In this document: piece after piece, positions 7,268-15,515 of the stretch | How positions within the stretch are numbered: the first letter of the stretch is position 1 | How the letters are laid out: the number at the start of each line of letters is the position of its first letter | Assembly: GCA_045132055.1 (NCBI GenBank) | Contig: JBGURP010000027.1 | Span: 62,001-126,000, forward strand | DNA: 64,000 nucleotides | Reading direction: 5' to 3' | DNA from: F23-D06 sp045132055 | GTDB lineage: Bacteria; Bacteroidota; Bacteroidia; Bacteroidales; WCHB1-69 | Notes under the pieces: generated by a model | The model's database searches: none | What the model was told of the DNA's origin: nothing | Seen by the model: the letters and a program-made list of their open reading frames with translations, nothing else | Position numbers and translations under genes: made by a program

Positions 7268-7977
7268 ATATCTTCCCTGTACAACAACGGGCTGGTAATT
7301 ACCTGGTCTATTTGGAAACGCCGGTGGGCGTGATTTGAGATGGGTATCTCTTTTCCACGCATGCGTATGCGAATGCGTTCTTCCAAAATGTTGTTCATCA
7401 GCACCCCAAAATACTCAATGAGATTCTGCAACGTAGAGATGCGCCTGCCCGATTCGTTTTTCACTAAATCCTTTTGTAAAAAATCCGACACATTCACCGT
7501 TTCAAAACGCTGATCTGACGCCAGCATGTCAGCTATCTCATCGATGGAATTGTCCTTGTCGCTGTACAATATGACGAGAAAGTCGTAGTTGTGATACGGA
7601 CATTTGAACAATTTGTCTTTCTTGTCGTTGAAGAAAAAGTAAACGATGTCTTCCTCAAACATGGAGAGTCCCAACAGCGGGTTCTTCGGCTGCGCATCCT
7701 CCGGTTGCGGTATAGTGGTTCGGTTGGCCATAACCACCATATTGATGTCCTTGGGAGCATCCAGCACGGCAAAATAAGTCGGGAACTGTATTTGCGGCTG
7801 TGAGCGGTCGGGCGCATAATCGGTGATGAAAGAAAACTCCCGCCCGAACAATTTGGACAACGTCGAGGCGAATCGCATCGGTTCCTGCTGCGACTTCAAC
7901 ATAAACAACGTGTATTGCCTGGACTGCCCGAAACAATCCTTCCAATCCAGCTTATTTTCAGACGGCTTTGTCATCAT
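7264..7977 (-). CDS. Hypothetical protein
   Basis: A soluble protein of about 238 residues (MMTKPSENKLDWKDCFG...). No family recognised. Two overlapping TATTTTTG boxes lie at 7999-7992 and 8007-8000 on this strand, so the frame's upstream extension (to 8055, hydrophobic FRKILQTVFQVYF) lies before the promoter and is probably not translated. The C-terminal half has an Arg-rich stretch (EERIRIRMRGKE). Transcribed divergently from korA. Confidence 0.6.
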   Translation of the reverse strand: MMTKPSENKLDWKDCFGQSRQYTLFMLKSQQEPMRFASTLSKLFGREFSFITDYAPDRSQPQIQFPTYFAVLDAPKDINMVVMANRTTIPQPEDAQPKNPLLGLSMFEEDIVYFFFNDKKDKLFKCPYHNYDFLVILYSDKDNSIDEIADMLASDQRFETVNVSDFLQKDLVKNESGRRISTLQNLIEYFGVLMNNILEERIRIRMRGKEIPISNHAHRRFQIDQVITSPLLYREDI

Positions 7978-7991
7978 AAAAATGCAAAGTG

Positions 7992-8007
7992 CAAAAATAC
8001 AAAAATA
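7992..8007 (-). promoter_or_regulatory. Tandem -7 boxes TATTTTTG for the hypothetical protein
   Basis: Two abutting TAnnTTTG matches (8007-8000 and 7999-7992), 15-23 nt upstream of the ATG at 7977, giving a very short leader. Confidence 0.5.
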
Positions 8008-8078
8008 GACTTGAAAAACAGTTTGTAAAATCTTACGAAAAGGCGATTTTAACAATTGATTTTCTTACTTAAAATATT

Positions 8079-8086
8079 TACTTTTG
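8079..8086 (+). promoter_or_regulatory. -7 promoter box TACTTTTG for korA
   Basis: Perfect TAnnTTTG box; leaves a leader of about 85 nt before korA. No riboswitch is evident in the leader. Confidence 0.55.
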
Positions 8087-8178
8087 CCACCGATTTCGCA
8101 AGGGTTATCATGCCTTCGCAAATCAACAGTAAGTTACTGATATAAAAGTAAATAATTAAAATACTAATTAACTGAAAC

Positions 8179-10029
8179 ATGTCAACAGAAAAACAAATCA
8201 AACACATTGACGACATCGTCGTTCGGTTCGCCGGCGACAGTGGTGACGGAATGCAGCTGTCGGGAACACTGTTCTCCGACGCCTCTGCCCTGACGGGCAA
8301 TGACATTGCCACTTTCCCTGACTATCCTGCAGAAATCCGCGCCCCGCATAATACGATCGCGGGCGTTTCCGGTTATCAGGTGCATGTTGGAAACCACATT
8401 TACAGTTCCGGCGACAAGTGCGACATCCTCGTGGCTATGAACCCCGCCTCCTTCAAATCCAATCTGAAGTGGGCCAAGAAGGGTGCTACCATCATTTTGG
8501 ATATTGACACCTTCACGGATGAAGCCCTCACCAAAGCCGGTTACACCGAGAACGACAATCCTTTCACGGATGAAATGGAACGCGCCTACACGATTATCAA
8601 GGCGCCGGTGACTTCCTTCACCCAACGTATTGGTAATGAACATGGTGCCGACAAGAAGACGGCCGACAGATGCCGTAATATGTTTGCATTAGGCATCATT
8701 TTCTATGCTACACACAAGAAATTGGATCAGACCTACGCCTACCTGGAGCGCAAGTTCGCCAAGAAGCCCGATGTGGTGGCTTTGAACAAGGCTGTGCTCA
8801 CAGAAGGCTATGAATATGCAGACAAGTTGGAAGTGATGCACTCCCATATTTTCGAGATTGCCCACGCCGACAAAATGGAAAAGGGCCGTTACCGTAACAT
8901 CACGGGCAACGTAGCCACGGCTTGGGGTCTGCTGGCAGCCTCCGAGCGTTCCGGCCGTCAATTATTCTTAGGCTCCTACCCTATCACCCCTGCTACGGAT
9001 GTGATGGTGGAATTGGCCAAGCATAAATCCCTGGGCGCACGTGTGTTCCAGGCGGAAGATGAAATCGCGGGCGTGTGTTCTGCTATCGGCGCATCCTACG
9101 CCGGCGCACTGGCCTGCACCTCTACCTCTGGTCCCGGTCTCTCCCTCAAGAGCGAGGCTCTCGGCTTGGCCGTGATGGTGGAACTTCCCTTGGTGGTTGT
9201 TGACGTGCAACGTGGCGGTCCCTCTACCGGACTTCCCACCAAGACGGAACAATCCGACCTCAATCAGGCTCTGTACGGCCGTAACGGCGAGGCTCCCCTC
9301 GTGGTGGTGGCCGCTTCATCCAGCGCCAACTGCTTCTACTGGGCTTACAACGCCGCCAAGATCGCCTTGGAGCACATGACTCCCGTCATCCTGCTCACCG
9401 ACGGCTATCTCGGCAACGGCTCCCAGTTGTTCCGTATCCCCAAGGTGGCCGACCTGCCGAGCATCACACCTCGTTTGGCCACTCCGAACGATCCCGACTA
9501 CCGTCCGTTCCGCAGAGATCCCGAGAAGTTCGCCCGTTGGTGGGCACTCCCCGGCATGGAAGGTCTGCGTCACCGCGTCGGCGGTCTGGAGAAATGTCCC
9601 GACGGCCCGTTGAGCACTGATCCTGAAAACCACGCCCTGATGGTACATGACCGCCAGGAGAAAGTGAACCGCGTGGCCAATTACATCCCCGACCAGGAAG
9701 TGACCGGCGATCCTGATGCCGAGCTCCTCGTTGTGGGCTGGGGCGGCACCTCCGGAGCACTCACCCTCGCTGTGGAAGAGATGAACAAAGAAGGCAAGAA
9801 GGTGGCCTATACCCACTTCAACTATATATGCCCGCTGCCGAAGAACACCGGCGACATTCTCCGCAAGTACAAGAAGATTGTCGTTTGCGAGCTTAACAAC
9901 GGTCAGTTTGCCGGCTATCTGCGCACCCAGTTCCCCGAATGCCCGATGACCCAATACAACAAAATCATGGGTCTTCCCTTCGAGGTGGGCGAGCTGAAAG
10001 CCGAGTTCGAAAGACTCCTTGCCAAATAA
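8179..10029 (+). CDS. korA: 2-oxoacid:ferredoxin oxidoreductase, alpha subunit (gamma-alpha fusion)
   Basis: A 616-residue subunit of a CoA-dependent 2-oxoacid (most likely 2-oxoglutarate) oxidoreductase. The N-terminal 190 residues are the gamma domain (RFAGDSGDGMQLSG; FPDYPAEIRAP); the rest is the alpha, pyrimidine-binding half (SYPITPATDVM; TSTSGPGLSLKSE; QRGGPSTGLPTKTEQ). With KorB it converts 2-oxoglutarate and CoA to succinyl-CoA, CO2 and reduced ferredoxin in the cytoplasm, a strictly anaerobic reaction. korB follows after 31 nt, so the two form an operon. No separate ferredoxin-like delta subunit is adjacent, as is usual for the two-subunit Bacteroidota form. Confidence 0.92.
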   Translation: MSTEKQIKHIDDIVVRFAGDSGDGMQLSGTLFSDASALTGNDIATFPDYPAEIRAPHNTIAGVSGYQVHVGNHIYSSGDKCDILVAMNPASFKSNLKWAKKGATIILDIDTFTDEALTKAGYTENDNPFTDEMERAYTIIKAPVTSFTQRIGNEHGADKKTADRCRNMFALGIIFYATHKKLDQTYAYLERKFAKKPDVVALNKAVLTEGYEYADKLEVMHSHIFEIAHADKMEKGRYRNITGNVATAWGLLAASERSGRQLFLGSYPITPATDVMVELAKHKSLGARVFQAEDEIAGVCSAIGASYAGALACTSTSGPGLSLKSEALGLAVMVELPLVVVDVQRGGPSTGLPTKTEQSDLNQALYGRNGEAPLVVVAASSSANCFYWAYNAAKIALEHMTPVILLTDGYLGNGSQLFRIPKVADLPSITPRLATPNDPDYRPFRRDPEKFARWWALPGMEGLRHRVGGLEKCPDGPLSTDPENHALMVHDRQEKVNRVANYIPDQEVTGDPDAELLVVGWGGTSGALTLAVEEMNKEGKKVAYTHFNYICPLPKNTGDILRKYKKIVVCELNNGQFAGYLRTQFPECPMTQYNKIMGLPFEVGELKAEFERLLAK

Positions 10030-10060
10030 TTCAATTACGAACCATTAAATCACAATAAAT

Positions 10061-11095
10061 ATGGCAGAAAGACATTTTGTTCCCAGAGCGGACCGCGAAT
10101 ATACAAAAGCTGACTTTACCAGCGACCAGATGGTGAAATGGTGTCCCGGCTGCGGCGACCACGCAATCCTCGCCTCCCTGTTGAACACCTTCCCCAAGAC
10201 CAACCACAAGAAGGAGAACATCTGCATGGTGTCCGGTATCGGATGCTCCTCTCGTATTCCTTACTATGTGGACACATACGGCTTCCACAGCATCCACGGA
10301 CGCGCGTGCGCCATCGCCACGGGCGTGAAATTGGCCAATCCTGCCCTCTCCGTGTGGGTGAGCATGGGCGACGGCGACTCCATGGCCATCGGTGGCAACC
10401 ACCTGATCCATGCCGTGCGCAGAAACCAGGACTTGAACATCACCATCTTCAACAACGAAATCTACGGTTTGACCAAAGGCCAGTACAGTCCCACCACCAA
10501 GTTCGGACAGGTCACGAAGACCTCTCCTTACGGCACCATCGACTACCCGTTCAACCCGGGCGAGTTGGTGATGGGCGCACAGGGTACGTTCTATGCCCGC
10601 GCATTGGACTGCCTGCCGCCGTTGACCACCGAAATCATGACGCGCGCCGCGCAACATGACGGCACCAGCGTGGTGGAAGTGTTGCAGAACTGTATGATCT
10701 TCAACGACAAGGCACATGCCGCCATCACCGACCGCGCTGTGCGCGACGACCGTACCATCATTTTGGAACACGGCAAGCCCATGATTTTCGGCAAAGACAA
10801 GAACAAGGGACTCCGTTTCAACGGCCGTTGTCTGGAGGCTGTCACCATCGGCGAGAATGGCATCACCATTGACGACATCATGATCCACGACGAGACCACC
10901 GAGGACACCGGCATCCACATGATGCTGGCCCGCATGAAAGGCGACCTGCCCGTGGCCATCGGCGTGATCCGCAACGTCAAGAAGACCTCTTACACCCAGC
11001 TGTACGAAGACCAGATGGACGAGCAAAAGGCCAACGGCAAGTACAAATGTGTCGATGACCTGCTCAACAGCGGTGACACTTGGGAAGTGGAGTAA
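10061..11095 (+). CDS. korB: 2-oxoacid:ferredoxin oxidoreductase, beta subunit
   Basis: A 344-residue thiamine-diphosphate-binding subunit. It shows the cluster-linked motif WCPGCGDHAIL near the N-terminus, the ThDP motif GDGDSMAIGGNHLIHA and the NNEIYGLTKGQYSPTT segment typical of KorB/PorB proteins. It completes the KorAB enzyme that feeds reduced ferredoxin to anaerobic metabolism. It is followed by a tandem heptamer array that starts at its stop codon and by a strong intrinsic terminator at 11145-11175. Substrate choice (2-oxoglutarate versus another 2-oxoacid) cannot be settled from sequence alone. Confidence 0.92.
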   Translation: MAERHFVPRADREYTKADFTSDQMVKWCPGCGDHAILASLLNTFPKTNHKKENICMVSGIGCSSRIPYYVDTYGFHSIHGRACAIATGVKLANPALSVWVSMGDGDSMAIGGNHLIHAVRRNQDLNITIFNNEIYGLTKGQYSPTTKFGQVTKTSPYGTIDYPFNPGELVMGAQGTFYARALDCLPPLTTEIMTRAAQHDGTSVVEVLQNCMIFNDKAHAAITDRAVRDDRTIILEHGKPMIFGKDKNKGLRFNGRCLEAVTIGENGITIDDIMIHDETTEDTGIHMMLARMKGDLPVAIGVIRNVKKTSYTQLYEDQMDEQKANGKYKCVDDLLNSGDTWEVE

Positions 11096-11133
11096 GAGAG
11101 TTGAGAGTTTAGAGATTAGAGTTAAGAGAAACT
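11092..11133. repeat. Tandem heptamer array at the korB stop codon
   Basis: Six consecutive 7-bp units (GTAAGAG, AGTTGAG, AGTTTAG, AGATTAG, AGTTAAG, AGAAACT) beginning at the korB stop codon. Same unit type as the arrays at 33.7 and 43.3 kb. Confidence 0.65.
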
Positions 11134-11144
11134 CGCAAAGACAA

Positions 11145-11175
11145 GGAGCGTCGGAAACGGCGCTCCTTTTTATTT
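11145..11175 (+). terminator. Intrinsic terminator after korAB
   Basis: GGAGCG (11145-11150) pairs with CGCTCC (11161-11166) around an inner CG-GAAA-CG hairpin, followed by TTTTTATTT. Confidence 0.85.
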
Positions 11176-11225
11176 GTTAGCTGTTGGATTTGTCTCCAGT
11201 TTGTATCTCGGGGAAACAGCCAAAA

Positions 11226-11253
11226 CGAAAAAAGGGAGTCCTGTCGGACTCCC
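11226..11253 (-). terminator. Intrinsic terminator after the fibre/FISUMP gene
   Basis: Perfect 8-bp stem GGGAGTCC (11234-11241) with GGACTCCC (11246-11253), loop of four; on the minus strand it is followed by a run of T. Confidence 0.85.
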
Positions 11254-11307
11254 TAAAAGGTCATAACCGGGAGGCCTTTCATGGCCACCCAGGTTTGGAC
11301 ATGTTAT

Positions 11308-14300
11308 TTAGTTGCGGATACAGCGGACGGAATGTCCATATGTTTTCATCATTATTTCACTCTGCCCGCCACCACCTGAAAATTTAGAGGAACTATAAAA
11401 AAGCTGGTAAGGCCAACGATTTAAGGTGCCATTATTAGTAGCATTCCAGAGAACTGCAGTTTGAGATAAATTAGAAATTAAACCGGGGTGATAATATCCG
11501 GCGGGTAGCAGACTGAAGCCCGTGACATTATTAGATGCAGGGTCGTTGCCAGGAGAACACGCAGTGGAAGAAGAGCGCCACCCCGTGGTGGACGCCAAGG
11601 CTTTGGCGTTGTTTGAAGAAGCACCTCCACATATATAGTCGGCTTGGCCACTCACATATATCGACAATGTTTGCATTTCCAATTTAGGAATATGCCATCC
11701 AGTAGGACAAATACCTTGGAGATTACCGGTTTGTCCCTCCTGATTGTGGATGAAAGCACTCCAGTTGTACAAATAGCCGTAGGTGGCCACATTGGCGGAA
11801 TCATTGTCGGGATAATAACGGTAGGCAACGGTGGAACTGCTATCCGATCCGAGTGCAATAGGCGTTCCATCGGAGAACTTGGTGGTGCGGAGGTTCTCTT
11901 TCATCCAACATACATTACCCAACATTATCGTGTTATAGACATTGCCGTCCACATCGGTCACCGTGGCTGCGCCGGGACAGGGCTGCCCGTCAGTGCCGTA
12001 TGTGGTGGTAAAGGTCTTTATCTCTCCATAACTTGTACCTTCCGAATTGGTGGCATATGCCCGTACGCGGTAGGCGGTGCCGGGGGTCAGACCGGTCAGA
12101 TTGCTTGTGAAAGGCCCTGTACCAGAACCCTCAACTGTGTGGGTACTGTTGTCAAGTGTAACATTATTTGATGTGCCATAGCACACGCCCCGAGCCGTTA
12201 CCGGGGAGCCACCATCGTTGGTAACATCACCGCCACAAATAGCTGTGGTCTGCGTAACCCCACTCACCGCACTCGTAGAGACAGTCGGAGAGACCACAAC
12301 AGAACCCGCAGCTCCTTTGAGACAACGGACAGCACTACCTCTGTCTTTAAGATTACCCAATATACTCATATTCTTTGAAGCATTAGACATATAAAACGCC
12401 CATGCCTCGGTGGCATCGTTTTGACTAGTACTCCACAAATAGGCATACAATCCTAACACAGTACTTGCATTGTTAAAGAAGTAACCTGCAGGCATTAAGG
12501 AAAAACCAGTCTGATTGTTGGCAGAGGGTGTGTTTCCCACCGCACAAGTAGTAGTATGGCTGTCCCACCCTGTAGTAGATGCCAGCGCCTTCGCACAGTT
12601 GGAGTTACTGCCGTCACAGAAGAACTCACTTTTGCTTCTCACATAATTGATCAGCTGATTCCACTCTCCCTGGCTTGGCAAGTGCCAGCCGTCAGGACAA
12701 ACACCCTGCACATTGGAGGGATTGGAATTGGAAGCCCCACTGCCGCGCATCAGAGCCGCCCAATTATATAAATAACCGTATGTGGCCACATTTGACGAAT
12801 CGTTATTCGGATAGTATCGATAAGCATTGGTTGTGCTTGCCGTTGTACCGAGAGAAATCGGGGTGTTGTCGGCGTATTTACGAGTACGCAGATTCTCTTT
12901 CATCCAACACTGTTCACCAATCCACACTGTATTGTAGGTGTTGCCCTCCACATCCGTAACCGTATGATGTCCAGGGCAAGGACCGCCATCCACAGTGTCT
13001 TCCGGTGGCGTTACCCCATTAATCACATTCTCCAAACTGTCAATACGGTGGTTCAACGCGTCGATCAGCTGTTGCACATCGGCCATTGTGAGGTAGCCGC
13101 TGTTGTTCTCCAGTTGGCTGGTCGTCGTCGGCACGATGATATTGACGGTCTGGTTGTCTGTCGCATTGGCCGAGAAGGTGCCCACCAATTCTCCGTTCTT
13201 CTGAATAGTCAAAGTGGCATCGTTGGCAGCTGCCGGAATCGTTGGAATGGAATCCATGGTGATGTAACCGGCGTCGTTCGTAAAGGCGCTCACATTTGCA
13301 GGCACCGTCGGAATCGTTGGGATGGAGTCCATCGTGATGTAACCCGCATCATTCGTAAAGGCACTCACATTGGTCGGCACTGTCGGAATCTCGGGAATGG
13401 AGTCCATGGTGATGTAACCTGCATCATTGTTGAAAGCGCTTACATTCGCCGGCACGGTCGGAATTTCAGGAATGGAATCCATGGTGATGTAACCGGCGTC
13501 GTTCGTAAAGGCACTCACATTCGTCGGGATGTTCGCCGCCTCTTGAACATTCGCGGATGTCAGGTAGCCTGCATCATTTGCAAACGCGCTCACATTCGTT
13601 GGAATGGCTGGGATAGAATCCATGGTAATGTAACCAGCATCGTTCGTGAAGGCACTGACGTTTGTCGGCACTGTCGGAATTTCAGGAATGGAGTCCATAG
13701 TGATATAACCAGCATCATTCACGAAAGTGCTGACATTCGTCGGAATCGCAGGAACTGAATCCATCGTGATATAACCAGCATCGTTTGTAAAGGCACTGAC
13801 ATTCGCCGGCACCGTCGGAATTTCAGGAATGGAATCCATGGTAATGTATCCAGCATCGTTTGTGAAGGCACTGACGTTCGTCGGCACTGTCGGAATTTCA
13901 GGAATGGAGTCCAAAGTGATATAACCTGCGTCGTTCGTGAAAGCACTGACGTTTGTCGGTACTGTCGGAATTGCAGGAATGGAGTCCATCGTGATGTAAC
14001 CGGCATCATTCACGAAAGTGCTGACATTCGTAGGAATCGCAGGAACTGAATCCATCGTGATATAACCAGCATCGTTTGTAAAGGCACTGACGTTCGTCGG
14101 CACTGTTGGAATGGCAGGAATGGAGTCCATGGTAATGTAACCTGCGTCATTCGTGAAGGCACTCACATTTGTCGGTACTGTCGGGATGTCCGGCGTGTTG
14201 GTCAGATCGTTGTAATCACCGCTAAAACCGTTCCCCGCCGTATTTGCATACAGTGCATAAGGCACGCTTAACAGCTGCTGCACAGATTCTATCGCATAAT

Positions 14301-14634
14301 TGACACCGCCATCGGGATCAATCTCAGACTTGAGGAAATAGGGGCCGTTCGCCCAGTCAATGCCGCTGAAGGTCCCCGACACCTCGGTTCCCTCCCCTAT
14401 CGACAAAGTCATCAAACCATTTACGTTTGTGGTCACTGTCTGGGTTTCCACATATACAGCCGAACCCGTGGCAGAACCTTGCAGAATGGAGATTCTCACT
14501 GAGACATTCTGGTTTGCAACCAACGAATTGCTTGCATTGCGCACCACGGCCTGGTAGGTGAATTTTTCCGGTGCCTGTGCGAAGAGGGCGATTGCGCAGA
14601 GGACCATGATGATGAGTGTAAAGATCTTTTTCAT
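11308..14634 (-). CDS. Secreted fibre-like protein with 13 repeats and two FISUMP domains
   Basis: A 1,108-residue exported protein. Signal peptide at 1-19 (ending ALFAQ). Residues about 20-145 form a head region (FTYQAVVRN; PYFLKSEIDPDGGVNY). About residues 150-470 hold 13 tandem repeats of 25 or 22 residues built on NVSAFTNDAGYITMDSIP; two near-identical blocks suggest recent duplication. A short predicted coiled coil follows (QLIDALNHRIDSLENV). Then a FISUMP/Fib_succ_major domain (GEQCWMKENLRTRKYADN ... AVRCLKG), a fibronectin-III-like domain (TGLTPGTAYRVRAYATN) and a second FISUMP domain ending SVRCIRN. No T9SS domain is visible. The shape suggests a trimeric surface fibre displaying carbohydrate-binding-like heads; that role is inferred. 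Confidence 0.75.
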   Translation of the reverse strand: MKKIFTLIIMVLCAIALFAQAPEKFTYQAVVRNASNSLVANQNVSVRISILQGSATGSAVYVETQTVTTNVNGLMTLSIGEGTEVSGTFSGIDWANGPYFLKSEIDPDGGVNYAIESVQQLLSVPYALYANTAGNGFSGDYNDLTNTPDIPTVPTNVSAFTNDAGYITMDSIPAIPTVPTNVSAFTNDAGYITMDSVPAIPTNVSTFVNDAGYITMDSIPAIPTVPTNVSAFTNDAGYITLDSIPEIPTVPTNVSAFTNDAGYITMDSIPEIPTVPANVSAFTNDAGYITMDSVPAIPTNVSTFVNDAGYITMDSIPEIPTVPTNVSAFTNDAGYITMDSIPAIPTNVSAFANDAGYLTSANVQEAANIPTNVSAFTNDAGYITMDSIPEIPTVPANVSAFNNDAGYITMDSIPEIPTVPTNVSAFTNDAGYITMDSIPTIPTVPANVSAFTNDAGYITMDSIPTIPAAANDATLTIQKNGELVGTFSANATDNQTVNIIVPTTTSQLENNSGYLTMADVQQLIDALNHRIDSLENVINGVTPPEDTVDGGPCPGHHTVTDVEGNTYNTVWIGEQCWMKENLRTRKYADNTPISLGTTASTTNAYRYYPNNDSSNVATYGYLYNWAALMRGSGASNSNPSNVQGVCPDGWHLPSQGEWNQLINYVRSKSEFFCDGSNSNCAKALASTTGWDSHTTTCAVGNTPSANNQTGFSLMPAGYFFNNASTVLGLYAYLWSTSQNDATEAWAFYMSNASKNMSILGNLKDRGSAVRCLKGAAGSVVVSPTVSTSAVSGVTQTTAICGGDVTNDGGSPVTARGVCYGTSNNVTLDNSTHTVEGSGTGPFTSNLTGLTPGTAYRVRAYATNSEGTSYGEIKTFTTTYGTDGQPCPGAATVTDVDGNVYNTIMLGNVCWMKENLRTTKFSDGTPIALGSDSSSTVAYRYYPDNDSANVATYGYLYNWSAFIHNQEGQTGNLQGICPTGWHIPKLEMQTLSIYVSGQADYICGGASSNNAKALASTTGWRSSSTACSPGNDPASNNVTGFSLLPAGYYHPGLISNLSQTAVLWNATNNGTLNRWPYQLFYSSSKFSGGGGQSEIMMKTYGHSVRCIRN
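13235..14180. repeat. Coding tandem repeats (66/75 bp) of the fibre protein
   Basis: Thirteen in-frame units of 75 bp, or 66 bp where a Thr-Val-Pro triplet is missing. One unit is divergent (LTSANVQEAANIP), the others nearly identical at protein level. Confidence 0.8.
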
Positions 14635-14707
14635 AGCTATTTATGTTTTAGTAAATTATAATTGTATTCGCTTTGGAGTATGATGAAAAATTCCATAAAA
14701 TCAATTG

Positions 14708-14715
14708 CAAAAGTA
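14708..14715 (-). promoter_or_regulatory. -7 promoter box TACTTTTG for the fibre protein
   Basis: Perfect TAnnTTTG match on the minus strand, giving a leader of about 70 nt before the ATG at 14634. Confidence 0.5.
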
Positions 14716-14723
14716 CAAAAAAA

Positions 14724-14750
14724 ACGCCCTGCTCACAGGGCGTTTTTTTA
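14724..14750 (-). terminator. Intrinsic terminator after the 14.8 kb lipoprotein gene
   Basis: ACGCCCTG (14724-14731) pairs perfectly with CAGGGCGT (14735-14742). T runs on both sides make it usable on both strands; the minus-strand gene ending at 14774 is the obvious client. Confidence 0.85.
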
Positions 14751-14773
14751 TAGGGAAAATATTAAGACCGTGG

Positions 14774-15421
14774 TTAGAATTTCGTTTCATCGGTTTGCGC
14801 TTGCAAATCTAACAACCATCTCATCATGGGCACCACACGGCTCTTGAAAGAACCACTGATGTTCACACGATTTTCAGACAACATAGGTGTTTCATCCGTA
14901 TTAATCACATAAGCCGTACCTTCAAATGAACCTACCACTTTGCGCTTGTTCACTTTGGTAAGATGGATGTTGCCTGTGCTCATTACATAAAATATGGTAG
15001 GACTAAAAGCATAACCGACCACCTGATTATTGGCAAACTCGCCATTCAGCAGACTTCTATAGTCGAAGTTGTCCAAATCCTCATTGGTCAGAACGTTGTT
15101 AACAGTAAGTGTGGTTCCGGATTGGATATCATCACCTACCAGACGGTAACACATGAAAGGATAATCGACTTCTTCCACACTACCTGTACTGATCAGCTGG
15201 TTAATGTCTATTTCCATTGACATACCTAACACATACGGTGTTGAAGCATCGTTATCAAACATGGCAATACTGGATGGAAATGCATCTGAATTGCCATCAC
15301 CTGTGGAAATACTAGCTTGGCCGGATACGAGATCAAACACATCCTGCATAAAATTATCGCCACAGGAACTAAATAGAACTGCCGTTACAGAAACTGCAAT
15401 AATTAGAAAAATTTTCTTCAT
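14774..15421 (-). CDS. Hypothetical lipoprotein
   Basis: A 215-residue lipoprotein; the signal ends in LFSSC (lipidated Cys20). It follows with an acidic, Ser/Asp-rich body. I do not recognise the family. A TATTTTTG box lies at 15501-15494 and a strong terminator lies just downstream, so it is a single-gene transcription unit. Envelope location is secure; function unknown. Confidence 0.65.
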   Translation of the reverse strand: MKKIFLIIAVSVTAVLFSSCGDNFMQDVFDLVSGQASISTGDGNSDAFPSSIAMFDNDASTPYVLGMSMEIDINQLISTGSVEEVDYPFMCYRLVGDDIQSGTTLTVNNVLTNEDLDNFDYRSLLNGEFANNQVVGYAFSPTIFYVMSTGNIHLTKVNKRKVVGSFEGTAYVINTDETPMLSENRVNISGSFKSRVVPMMRWLLDLQAQTDETKF

Positions 15422-15493
15422 AATTTATTGTATTTTAATAGGTTAAATGATTTTCTTCAATAAACCCACGTAAATCATACTCCACATCGGGTA

Positions 15494-15501
15494 CAAAAAT
15501 A
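15494..15501 (-). promoter_or_regulatory. -7 promoter box TATTTTTG for the lipoprotein
   Basis: Perfect TAnnTTTG match about 72 nt upstream of the ATG at 15421. Confidence 0.5.
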
Positions 15502-15515
15502 ATATTTTTTTTCTA

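Noticed and set aside
8093..8178. Riboswitch in the korA leader (imperfect TTCGCAAGG/CCTTCGCAA repeat)
   Set aside because: The arms pair over only four bases in a row; no family features.
13235..14180. Possible CRISPR array because of 66/75-bp periodic repeats
   Set aside because: The repeats are contiguous, in frame and encode a regular peptide; there are no unique spacers and no cas genes.
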